In this document: piece by piece, positions 9,781 to 17,170 of the stretch
How the letters are laid out: every line of letters starts with the position of its first letter
Position numbering within the stretch: position 1 is the first letter of the stretch
Source of the DNA: Desulfovibrio sp.
Lineage (GTDB): Bacteria > Desulfobacterota > Desulfovibrionia > Desulfovibrionales > Desulfovibrionaceae
NCBI GenBank assembly: GCA_030145055.1
Contig: JAQYWK010000003.1
Span: forward strand, 620,001-684,000
Length of the DNA: 64,000 nucleotides
Direction: 5' to 3'
The notes under the pieces: generated by a model
Told to the model about the DNA's origin: nothing
The model's input: only the letters and a program-made list of their open reading frames with translations
Database searches by the model: none
Made by a program: the position numbers and the translations under genes

Positions 9781-10362
9781 CTACTTTATTTCAATATCTA
9801 GATTCCCAAGCAGCGAAACAGCTTCGGGCAATGAGAATATAGTCTTGTGAAGCTTGTTGGAATTTGCGTCCATATAATAATTTCTTGAAGTGCTAAAGTC
9901 GGCGAAACTTAGGTCAACACCGGAAAACAAGCATCTTGCCAGATCACAATCATCAAATTTCACACGAGCAAGTTTCGTATTGGTAAAAGCTGCATCAACC
10001 ATAGAGCATGAAACAAACTTCATTTTCGCTAAATTCATATCACTGAAAGCCGAGCTATCGAGCAAACAGTTCACAAAAGACGCAACAATAACCACCCTCA
10101 CGCTACTCCAGTTAATTCCTAACAATTTAGAATCAACAAATTCCGCATCAATAAAATTTGTGTTTTTCAGTTTTGCAAGAGCAAGATTGCAATTTAAAAA
10201 CGTACAATTTTCAAAAACACAGCTTATTAAATTTGCAAACTGGAATGAAGACCTAACAAACTGGCAGTTATAAAAAGAAATATCCTTCAGCGACTCATCA
10301 CTCATATCCAAATCTTTAAAAGTCACATTTTCGTAGCTATCATGGTCTCTTAATGGTGACAC
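9781..10362 (-). CDS. pentapeptide-repeat protein
   Basis: A 193-residue protein dominated by pentapeptide repeats of the A(D/N)LXX type (for example FADFSTS, CDLARCLFSG, MNLAKMKFVSC). They should fold into a right-handed quadrilateral beta-helix. There is no signal peptide or membrane segment. Many repeat centres are Phe or Leu, as is standard. The GTG at 10362 gives the longest reading; ATG at 10305 is an alternative and would keep most of the repeats. It lies 68 nt downstream of the FmdE-MoeA gene on the same strand. Function is not predictable; some relatives protect gyrase, but nothing here points to that. Confidence 0.75.
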   Translation of the reverse strand: MSPLRDHDSYENVTFKDLDMSDESLKDISFYNCQFVRSSFQFANLISCVFENCTFLNCNLALAKLKNTNFIDAEFVDSKLLGINWSSVRVVIVASFVNCLLDSSAFSDMNLAKMKFVSCSMVDAAFTNTKLARVKFDDCDLARCLFSGVDLSFADFSTSRNYYMDANSNKLHKTIFSLPEAVSLLGNLDIEIK

Positions 10363-10430
10363 GTCTGTTTACAACCTATCGTTAAAAAATATTTTAAAAA
10401 TGGTAACAGCCTGCCCACCAAAGATGGACA

Positions 10431-12053
10431 CTATTTACCAAACGGACATTTAGGAAAAGTGCAAGAACGGCAATTCAGACACAGTCCACCCTCTGCCATA
10501 CGCGCCAGATCCTTTCTGGTTATGGTCTGCCCTGCGAGGATTCTGGGAAGTAATAAATCGAAACTTGTAGTTTTGTAAAATAGAGCGCATGCAGGCACAC
10601 CCATAACATCCGCATTCCCGATCTTTCCAAGTAGCAACATAGTGCCGGGCAAAACAGGCGCGCCGTAAAGAATATCTGTAAGCCCCGCATCAACAAGTGC
10701 GGGCCGCGTTACATCATCGGGGTCAACGGATAGTCCAGCAGTGGTCACGATAAGATCAACCCCCTGCGCGAGAAGATCCGCCACACCATCAGATATGGCT
10801 TTGCGATCATCCGGCACAACGGTAGTTGCAACCACTTCGGACCCAAGCCTCTCCACTTTACCAGATATGATCGGGATAAATTTATCCTCAATTAACCCTT
10901 GAAAAACTTCAGTTCCCGTAACCAGTATACCTACCTTGGCCGTTCTGAGCGGCAGGACTTTAAAGAGCGGACCAGCATCAAGCACGGTTAAAGCGTTTTC
11001 AAAAACATTTTTCGTTACATGCAATGGAATAGCCCTGGTTCCCGCCACGGGCTTACCAGCGTCTACCAATATATCGCCTTGACGAGCGGCGCACATAACA
11101 TCCGGTAGCAAGTTGAATTGCTCAAGAATTTCACGATCTATGGTAAACAGCCCGCTATGTCCGGCGCAAAAACTTATTTTACCTTCCTCGGGCGGAGTCT
11201 TGAATACAATCCCATCGCCAGCCATGCGCTCTGCAAAAGCCTGCGCGGCCTCATTCTCATGCACCATATCAGTTAGAGCATCGTCGCTTCCGGAAACATA
11301 AACGCGGTTGCGCCCCATTTGTTGAAGCCGGCAAACATCACCTGCAGTGATTTCCTGACCGGCCTTGAACTCTGCACTTTTGGAAGTGCCGGGATCAACG
11401 CGGGTCATATCATGCAAAGCTGTTTTACCAACTGCATCCTGTACGTCCACAGCAACAATACAATCTTCGCGCACCATGTCGCGTGATCCACCAACGTAAG
11501 GAACTTCGCCCTGACAGCCACGACATATTGCGCCATCGCTAACGGGGTAAGCCTCTTTACATGACGGGCATATACCGATGGATCGCATACCTTTGTGGAC
11601 CATGAAATCCTCTGTTATCTGAATAGGCGTGACCGTACAAAAACTGTGTCCGGCCTTTTCTATTTCACTAAACAGCAGATCCGTATCCTGATCTTTCTTA
11701 GGCTTTAATTTCAAGAACCAACTTTCGATCTCTGGCCATTTTTTAAGCTTGGCCATATCTATATGAATGCGAACACCTTCACCCGTAAATTTATCATACA
11801 AGGATAAAGCGTAACGCCCAAGTTTAATAACCCGCATCCAGCCGTTGCCGTATGAGCACAGGGTCAAAATCTGCACGGCATCGGGAAGACATTTTCCGGT
11901 CTCTACTACGGCATCAAACAACGTCCCCTCGGGCAAATGAGACTTAGCCTCTTCCACCATATAGCCGCCGATAAGTAGGCCGGGCGCAGGGTATCCGTGA
12001 AAATTGCGGGCAACTTCTTTAAACTCTTCAAAAGTATATGGTCCAATATTCAT
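10431..12053 (-). CDS. FmdE-MoeA-like molybdopterin-binding fusion protein
   Basis: A 540-residue fusion. Residues 1-150 resemble FmdE (formylmethanofuran dehydrogenase subunit E family: FHGYPAPGLLIGGYMVE, then CLPDAVQILTLCSYGNGW). A zinc-ribbon (CPSCKEAYPVSDGAICRGC) follows. Residues about 190-510 resemble MoeA/MoCF molybdopterin-binding proteins (GILVTGTEVF; TTAGLSVDPDD, the usual molybdopterin-binding TGG-type turn; PGTMLLLG). The end carries CLNCRSCTFPKCPFGK, which could bind a metal or Fe-S centre. Such fusions occur next to molybdenum/tungsten enzymes. Here a molybdopterin oxidoreductase operon lies nearby, so a role in cofactor loading or modification is inferred. RBS AAGGTGAGG precedes the ATG, 21 nt after the EF-hand gene. 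Confidence 0.85.
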   Translation of the reverse strand: MNIGPYTFEEFKEVARNFHGYPAPGLLIGGYMVEEAKSHLPEGTLFDAVVETGKCLPDAVQILTLCSYGNGWMRVIKLGRYALSLYDKFTGEGVRIHIDMAKLKKWPEIESWFLKLKPKKDQDTDLLFSEIEKAGHSFCTVTPIQITEDFMVHKGMRSIGICPSCKEAYPVSDGAICRGCQGEVPYVGGSRDMVREDCIVAVDVQDAVGKTALHDMTRVDPGTSKSAEFKAGQEITAGDVCRLQQMGRNRVYVSGSDDALTDMVHENEAAQAFAERMAGDGIVFKTPPEEGKISFCAGHSGLFTIDREILEQFNLLPDVMCAARQGDILVDAGKPVAGTRAIPLHVTKNVFENALTVLDAGPLFKVLPLRTAKVGILVTGTEVFQGLIEDKFIPIISGKVERLGSEVVATTVVPDDRKAISDGVADLLAQGVDLIVTTAGLSVDPDDVTRPALVDAGLTDILYGAPVLPGTMLLLGKIGNADVMGVPACALFYKTTSFDLLLPRILAGQTITRKDLARMAEGGLCLNCRSCTFPKCPFGK

Positions 12054-12074
12054 AAGATCCTCACCTTGCGAAGG

Positions 12075-12332
12075 TTAACCGTGATTCTCTTCAATTCCGA
12101 TAGTCTTCTTGTAAGATTCCCACTCATCATGGTTCAGATCACCGCTTTTATCAACATCTGCGGCAATAAAAGCCTTATCTGAATTAGGGAGCGCAACTTT
12201 AAATTCTTCATTACTTAGAACACTGTCTCCGTTATTATCCATGCTGTAGTAGCAACGGTCTAAGTTATCTGCCGCCATGGCTGTGGACGCAAGCAGCATA
12301 ATAGCAAAAGCAGCTATAATTATCTTTTTCAT
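12075..12332 (-). CDS. small exported EF-hand protein
   Basis: An 85-residue protein with a Sec signal peptide (about 1-20, ending AMA) and two EF-hand calcium-binding loops: DNNGDSVLSNEEF (about 32-44) and DVDKSGDLNHDEW (about 60-72). Both have the canonical acidic or hydroxyl ligands and the twelfth-position Glu (the second ends in DE). It should be periplasmic. It lies 63 nt after the CsoR/CstR-family gene and 21 nt before the FmdE-MoeA gene on the same strand, so it may belong to their operon. A calcium-related role in the sulfur-reductase locus is only inferred from position. Confidence 0.85.
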   Translation of the reverse strand: MKKIIIAAFAIMLLASTAMAADNLDRCYYSMDNNGDSVLSNEEFKVALPNSDKAFIAADVDKSGDLNHDEWESYKKTIGIEENHG

Positions 12333-12394
12333 GTTAATTTCTCCTATTTATCGCTTATGCAACTTCAATATTTTGAGACCAATCCACTAATTTA

Positions 12395-12682
12395 TTAATC
12401 CATGAAATTAGTCAGAACCTTTACAAAGCGGTCCATAGCTTCCACAGGATCTTCACCCTTTTCGAGTGAATCAGCGTAACATTTAAGCATATACCGTTTC
12501 ATTATAAGTGAAGTCGCAGATTTAAGAGCTGAGCGAGCGGCCTTAACTTGGACCAGAATGTCATTACATTCTTTCCCGCCCTCGATCATGCCCTGAATAC
12601 CGCGTACCTGTCCTTCGATACGCTTCATGCGTTTCAGGACTTCCTGTTTTATTTGTTCCTGCTCAGAATTATTTTCAGTCAT
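12395..12682 (-). CDS. CsoR/FrmR-family repressor, CstR-like (persulfide sensor candidate)
   Basis: A 95-residue all-helical DUF156 protein (family members bind DNA as tetramers). Family hallmarks are RMKRIEGQVRGIQGMIE and a Cys in KECNDILVQ. Numbering from ATG 12682, Cys39 and Cys68 are 29 residues apart, the same spacing as the Cys pair of CsoR and of CstR. The Cu(I)-ligand His expected four residues before the second Cys is Tyr64. A C-x-C signature lacking His is what separates the persulfide sensor CstR from copper CsoR. The locus encodes rhodaneses and a sulfur-reductase-type enzyme, which fits. ATG 12682 is preferred to 12688 because TAGGAG is then spaced 8 nt. It is divergent from the TorD gene, with about 60 nt between starts. 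Confidence 0.85.
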   Translation of the reverse strand: MTENNSEQEQIKQEVLKRMKRIEGQVRGIQGMIEGGKECNDILVQVKAARSALKSATSLIMKRYMLKCYADSLEKGEDPVEAMDRFVKVLTNFMD

Positions 12683-12742
12683 AACCATTTCTCCTACACC
12701 AAGTGGTTGTATGTGCCCTTAACTTTAAGTAGGCTTGCATAC

Positions 12743-13435
12743 ATGAGTAATCAAAAAAATCTTATTTCAGAATCGAATGCAACTGGTAGCCAAAGTGCCA
12801 CCCCAAATCAAATTTATCTTCTAAACTGTCTTGAAATCTGCACCATCATCTTTCGCGGATTTCGTTCCAGTGAGAATGAAAATGAATGCAGAGCTGTTCT
12901 GGAAGACGGCCTTCCCGCGCTGACTTCCCCTTCCGAAAATTCTATACAGTCCCTAGCCAATATCGCTGCTACAATTCTAGATTCTCTAGATAATTCCTGT
13001 TCTCAGGAAGAAATATGTTTCCGCCTCGAAACTGATTACGTCAACTTATTTGTCAATAATATAAAAGGTATAACCGCTCCCCTATACGAATCCTGCTACA
13101 CCCCAGGTACAGCGCGAACAATGGGTGAACCCGCTCTTGCCATGCGAGATAGACTTGAACAATACGGACTAAAGCCTAGCGGAGACCTTGCCACAGAACC
13201 ACCGGATCACCTTTGCATCGAGTTGGAATATCTATTCGTCCTACTTATTCAGGCATGGGGATCAAATGATTCATCTGCCGAAAAGAAGGCGCTTAGGTTT
13301 GGACAAGAAATGCTCGCGTGGACCAAGCTGTTCAGAGAAAAACTCAGTTCGTCTAATTCAACCAATTCAGGAAAATTTTATTTACTATCAGCAGATTTTT
13401 TAGTTGCGACTCTAACCGAAATCATTAGCGAATAG
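12743..13435 (+). CDS. TorD/DmsD-family molybdoenzyme maturation chaperone
   Basis: About 230 residues, all-helical, of the TorD/DmsD/NarJ group of cytoplasmic chaperones that bind a Tat signal and help insert molybdenum cofactor. Visible family features are an N-terminal helix block (IYLLNCLEICTIIFRGF), the DYVNLFVN segment, ESCYTPGTARTMGEP in the middle, and PPDHLCIELEYLFVLL, matching the family's EPxDHLxxELxFM motif. The natural client is the Tat-signal molybdoenzyme encoded at 17167-19377. ATG 12743 is chosen because the open frame upstream runs antisense over the CstR-like gene. Its 3' end overlaps the convergent rhodanese gene by 11 nt. Confidence 0.88.
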   Translation: MSNQKNLISESNATGSQSATPNQIYLLNCLEICTIIFRGFRSSENENECRAVLEDGLPALTSPSENSIQSLANIAATILDSLDNSCSQEEICFRLETDYVNLFVNNIKGITAPLYESCYTPGTARTMGEPALAMRDRLEQYGLKPSGDLATEPPDHLCIELEYLFVLLIQAWGSNDSSAEKKALRFGQEMLAWTKLFREKLSSSNSTNSGKFYLLSADFLVATLTEIISE

Positions 13436-14426
13436 TACACTTCTGCCCGTGTCGCCCGCTCAAAGAGCTATTGATTTGTTTTAAGAGCGGAACAGGGTCA
13501 GATTTAATATCGCTAAAGCTAAATACGGAGATAAGACCTGATTCTGTCTTCTTAAACATTACTACTGTCGGCAAGGGGTATCTGCCGAAGTCGTCAGCTA
13601 TCTCTTCCAGCGGATCGGCAAAAAAAGGATAGCTTGCAACAGTTTCACTGGCAGAACGCTTCACCGCCCGTTTATTCATACCCAGTCCAATTGCGACGAA
13701 AAGCACATCCGGCGTGCAGCATTCCAATTCTTTGCGAACTTTTTCAAAAGTACGGGCCGCCTGTTCACTTTCCAAACGGTTGTCATTAACAAGCAGAACT
13801 AGGTAATAATTGAACCGCAAATCTTGAAGCCTGACTTTTCGCGCAGACTCCTCCACTCCAAGGCGTTCCTTATCTTTGGCGCCACCTAATATGCTAAGTT
13901 CTGTATCTGGAAAAAATGTTTCGAAAGTCAGTGCTACTGTCTCTAGTTTTTTACTATGATCCGCAACCCACCCGTACCAGCCGTCAGGGTATCTAATCAC
14001 ATTTGTATATCCAAGACGCACTGCCCAGCGCGCTGCAATTGCACTACGCAGTCACCTGAAACTTCGGCAATATATGAGTATGAGCCGATTTAAATCATTC
14101 CCCGCCAATTGCCGGAACTCATCTTTTTTTGATTCCCCAATCCGAATCTGTTCACTTAGATCGAACTCAATATTCACCGCTTCGGGAATATGTCCGTCCT
14201 CAAATTCATACCCTGTCCGCACATCCAAAACCAGAAGACCCTGCGTCCCATTCAGCACGTTTTCAAGCTGAGATCCAGACACCAGTTCATACCCGTTCTG
14301 CTTTGCTTCGCTAGCCGCATCCGCCCACCATGAAGGGTCTTCTCCCGCACTCCATCCCGCTAGCGGCGCGACAAAAAGAAGCCCTAGCATTGCAAAAGCA
14401 GATAGTACAAACCGATTAATAAACAT
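13425..14426 (-). CDS. exported rhodanese-thioredoxin-fold protein with in-frame UGA (candidate selenoprotein)
   Basis: One reading frame of 333 codons interrupted by a single TGA at 14052-14054 (codon 125). Residues 1-27 are a signal peptide; about 45-145 form a rhodanese domain (VLDVRTGYEFEDGHIPEAVN; Cys120 in YCRSFR; after the TGA, LRSAIAARWAVRLGY). Residues about 170-325 look like a thioredoxin fold with a cis-Pro-type LPT but no CxxC. The stretch from Tyr119 to the GY motif aligns without gaps to the two N-terminal domains of the neighbouring triple rhodanese. There the UGA position is the second Cys of a Cys-X4-Cys motif (YCQGLKC). Selenocysteine insertion is therefore likelier than a random nonsense mutation, but a decayed gene is possible. 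It lies 60 nt after the triple rhodanese gene, behind a terminator. Confidence 0.72.
14021..14051 (-). promoter_or_regulatory. SECIS-like stem-loop immediately after the in-frame UGA
   Basis: Reading 5'->3' on the minus strand, nt 1-31 after the TGA fold as 4 bp, a G-G mismatch, then 6 bp (two G-U pairs), with a 9-nt loop AATTGCAGC containing G. Bacterial SECIS elements are stem-loops just 3' of UGA with a loop G. This loop begins at +12, somewhat closer to the UGA than in E. coli fdhF. GC-rich coding DNA can fold like this by chance. Confidence 0.45.
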
Positions 14427-14446
14427 GATCTGCCTCGCAGATTAAA

Positions 14447-14474
14447 AGACCGGAAGCATCTCTGCTTCCGGTCT
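14447..14474 (-). terminator. rho-independent terminator after the triple-rhodanese gene
   Basis: A perfect 12-bp inverted repeat (arms 14447-14458 and 14463-14474) with a 4-nt loop. On the minus strand it is followed by TTTTAAT. It separates the triple-rhodanese gene from the UGA-containing rhodanese gene, so the latter would be expressed by read-through or from its own promoter. Confidence 0.8.
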
Positions 14475-14485
14475 GATATTATGCA

Positions 14486-15595
14486 TTATTTCTTTGGAGT
14501 GTGGATCTTGAATGTGCCGTCTTTGTTAAAATCAACTTCGGCTTCAAGGTAGTAAACGTCCTTGATATCAGGGCGCATATCTTTAACCATGTAGTAAGAT
14601 TCACCGCTACGTGCTCCTGTAGAACAAACAAACACGATAGGTTTATCAGTAGGAAGCTTCTTCATATCCTTTTCAAGCTTATCAACAGTCATATTCACAG
14701 CACTTGGAATATGGCCCATGGCGAATTCGTCAGCGTCGCGAACATCAATAAGCATGATGGACTTAGGGTTTTCAGCCATTATTTTTTCGAACTGCTTAAT
14801 GGCGATACTACCTTCTTCTCCGCCGGCCTCAACTTTCACAGCTGCGGCAGAACCGTACATCTTAACCCAGCCCGGATAGCCAGCTTCAGCAACGGAAACG
14901 TTGGTGTAACCAAGCTTCTTAGCCTTTATGGCAGACTTATGACTGAGCTTACATTTGTAACCCTGACAGAAGTAAATGAGAGGTGCATTCTTGTCAGTAG
15001 GTAGAAGTCCTTTACGCTTGTCAAACTGGGAATCAGGAATAGAAATAGATGATGGGATTGAACCCGCAAGGAACTTTTTAGTCGGACGAGCATCAATCAA
15101 CAGATACTCATCACCTTTCGCCATTTTAGCGGCAACAACTTCAAGCCCGATGGAACCGTAACGTCCAGACTGAATCCAACCGGGGTAACCATACGGAAAA
15201 ACTTTAACGTTTTTATAGCCAAGCTTAACTGCTTTCTTGGCACTCTTGTGACTGAGCTTACATTTCAAACCCTGACAATAAAAAATGAGCAAAGTGTTTT
15301 TGTCTTTAGGCAGCTTAGCAGTCATTTTATCGAACTGGGAATCAGGAATTGAGACCGCAGTTGGAATGTAGCCAAGCATGTATTTGCCTTTGTAAGGACG
15401 TGAATCAATAACCATAACGCCTTCAGGCTTAGGCATCTTCGCGTACTTTGCAACAAAGTCAACATCGACCATATCTGTGTACATCCAGTCCTGCATTTTA
15501 TCAGCCGGAACAAGATCTTTCGCCATTGCCGGACCTGCGATAAATGCAAGACACAGCGCCATTACCAAAGCTGTAACGAACTGTTTTCTTCTCAT
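14486..15595 (-). CDS. exported triple-rhodanese-domain sulfurtransferase
   Basis: A 369-residue periplasmic protein with a signal peptide (1-25, ending AMA) and three rhodanese-like domains (about 35-145, 150-248, 262-362). Domains 1 and 2 share the active-site pattern YCQGLKCKLSHKSA / FCQGYKCKLSHKSA, with Cys107/Cys112 and Cys210/Cys215 in a Cys-X4-Cys arrangement. Domain 3 has a classical loop, VCSTGARSGES, with Cys324. It probably carries persulfide sulfur between donors and the co-encoded reductase. It is the last gene of the operon that starts with the cytochrome c gene. The RBS GAGGAA lies upstream of the ATG. It is the key comparison for the neighbouring UGA-containing gene. Confidence 0.9.
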   Translation of the reverse strand: MRRKQFVTALVMALCLAFIAGPAMAKDLVPADKMQDWMYTDMVDVDFVAKYAKMPKPEGVMVIDSRPYKGKYMLGYIPTAVSIPDSQFDKMTAKLPKDKNTLLIFYCQGLKCKLSHKSAKKAVKLGYKNVKVFPYGYPGWIQSGRYGSIGLEVVAAKMAKGDEYLLIDARPTKKFLAGSIPSSISIPDSQFDKRKGLLPTDKNAPLIYFCQGYKCKLSHKSAIKAKKLGYTNVSVAEAGYPGWVKMYGSAAAVKVEAGGEEGSIAIKQFEKIMAENPKSIMLIDVRDADEFAMGHIPSAVNMTVDKLEKDMKKLPTDKPIVFVCSTGARSGESYYMVKDMRPDIKDVYYLEAEVDFNKDGTFKIHTPKK

Positions 15596-15668
15596 GTGTT
15601 CCTCTCTTCCCTCAAAGGTTTATCGTGCAAGAAGCCAAGGGAAATCCTCACTTGGCCGATTTTCTAAC

Positions 15669-16388
15669 TTAACTTTCAGACCCAGAATCGCTCTTAACCT
15701 TGTCGTACCAAATTTTATGGTGATGCTTCGCGTAGCCTTCCGGTACATGCCCTGTGAACATAGACAGGAATCCGGGCCGTTCTTCAGGAGAAATCGCCGC
15801 CATATAAATATGAACCAAAAGACCTGCGAACACTAAGCCTACAGCCAGATAGTGCAGTGTCACAGACCAACTGACCAGAGCTGTAGCCTCAGCGCCGAGA
15901 GTTCTATCAGACAGGAACATGATAATCCCCGTCACAACAATTACGATACACCCGACGACCGAAGCTTGAGCAAAAGCCTTCTGTCCCATGTTGTAATAAC
16001 CCTGATCCGGCAACTTGGCATTATCACCAAGCGGCTTAGGTCCAACGGTCATGATAACCATTTTTTTAATTATCCACGGAATGTCGCGGGCCGGGCTGAC
16101 CACGAACACTTCCTTAAGGAAGAACAAAGCGCCCTTCAAATTTATCATTATATAGAGCAGCAATCCGCCAGCCCAGATGAATCCTAAAGTTACGTGAATA
16201 AGGAGCAAATTCCCTCCGCCGCCCACAAGCGAGCGAACAAAGGCAGGATAACCAGATCCAACAGGATCAATTTCAGGATTACTGAACAACGCCAATCCGG
16301 TGATGAGCAGTAACAACCAACAAACCGCATTAAACCAGTGGATGAAAATGTCTGAGCGGTCGTGCCGCTTTAATTGTTTCTGACTCAT
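15669..16388 (-). CDS. cytochrome b subunit of molybdoenzyme complex (FdnI/PhsC type)
   Basis: A 239-residue integral membrane protein with four predicted helices (about 15-35, 58-80, 128-150, 165-190) and histidines suited to two b hemes (HDRSDIFIHWFNAV; LLLIHVTLGF; LHYLAVGLVFAGLLVHIY). It matches the formate-dehydrogenase-gamma/thiosulfate-reductase cytochrome b family. It should pass electrons from the menaquinol pool to the Fe-S subunit. Its start codon overlaps the stop of the Fe-S subunit gene (TAATG), which indicates translational coupling. Confidence 0.9.
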   Translation of the reverse strand: MSQKQLKRHDRSDIFIHWFNAVCWLLLLITGLALFSNPEIDPVGSGYPAFVRSLVGGGGNLLLIHVTLGFIWAGGLLLYIMINLKGALFFLKEVFVVSPARDIPWIIKKMVIMTVGPKPLGDNAKLPDQGYYNMGQKAFAQASVVGCIVIVVTGIIMFLSDRTLGAEATALVSWSVTLHYLAVGLVFAGLLVHIYMAAISPEERPGFLSMFTGHVPEGYAKHHHKIWYDKVKSDSGSES

Positions 16389-17170
16389 TATGCATCCCCC
16401 CCTTTATTTTGGGAGTCGGTTCCAGACTCATCATGAACATCGTCCTCAGAACCAGATCCGGCTATAAGCTGTCTGACAAGCATCACTGCAACACCGATTC
16501 CCGACAAACCAACCACAGTTCTAACTAGCGGATTCACTACGCTGGTTAGCGCAACCATAGCTGTCGGCATTTTAGCTTCGACAGGCCAGTTCAGCGGCGC
16601 AGTTTCACCGAGGTAGATCATATTAGGTTTGGTATCAGTCTTGGCGTTAACAACTCGAACAAGCCTATCCGCGTTTTTCGCAAGTAGACGCGATGCTTCG
16701 GACTCAGGATCATTGATATCACCGAAAACACGAGCCTTGGTCGGGCAAGTATCAACACAAGCGGGCATAAGTCCCTGCTCTCTACGTTCGGCACAGAAAT
16801 TACACTTGTCGGCTTTCTTGGTCAGAATATTTCGGAAACGGGCATCGTACGGACAGGCTGGAATACAGTTTCCGCACCCTATACACAATGAAGAATCAAT
16901 GTGCACCGTGCCGTCTTTTTTGTCTTTGTAGGTAGCGCCAGTGGGACAAGCCTGAACACAAGTAGGATTGTCGCAATGCATGCAGCCACCGGGCTGAAAG
17001 TGAATTTTAGGAAATCTGGCAGTAAAATCAGGAACTGAATGCTTAACCCAGTTTCGCCACTGCCCCTCGGGTGAATCATTTGCAATTTTGCACGATGCCA
17101 TGCACCCCTTGCAATCTATGCACATGGACGAATCAATTACCATGGCCAGTTGAGCTTGTTTAGTACTCAT
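16388..17170 (-). CDS. 4Fe-4S electron-transfer subunit with C-terminal membrane anchor (PhsB/FdnH type)
   Basis: A 260-residue ferredoxin-like beta subunit with four cysteine clusters for four [4Fe-4S] centres: CIDCKGCMASC, CMHCDNPTCVQACP, CIGCGNCIPACP and CNFC...ACVDTCP. A single hydrophobic helix near residues 215-240 (LSGIGVAVMLV region) anchors it, as in FdnH. It links the cytochrome b to the catalytic subunit. Its ATG overlaps the stop of the catalytic-subunit gene (ATGA). The subunit set is therefore FdnGHI-like in architecture although the catalytic subunit is PhsA/PsrA-like. Confidence 0.92.
   Translation of the reverse strand: MSTKQAQLAMVIDSSMCIDCKGCMASCKIANDSPEGQWRNWVKHSVPDFTARFPKIHFQPGGCMHCDNPTCVQACPTGATYKDKKDGTVHIDSSLCIGCGNCIPACPYDARFRNILTKKADKCNFCAERREQGLMPACVDTCPTKARVFGDINDPESEASRLLAKNADRLVRVVNAKTDTKPNMIYLGETAPLNWPVEAKMPTAMVALTSVVNPLVRTVVGLSGIGVAVMLVRQLIAGSGSEDDVHDESGTDSQNKGGDA

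Noticed and set aside
9890-10273. A plus-strand gene opposite the pentapeptide protein
   Set aside because: It is the antisense shadow of the repeats and shows no family features.
12548-12742. N-terminal extension of the TorD-type protein
   Set aside because: It lies antisense over the CstR-like gene and has no TorD-like sequence; ATG 12743 gives a normal family length.
13425-14021. Independent gene starting at GTG 14021 downstream of the UGA
   Set aside because: No ribosome site lies upstream. The reading frame is the same as that of the upstream rhodanese half, and the rhodanese domain would be split through its active-site helix.
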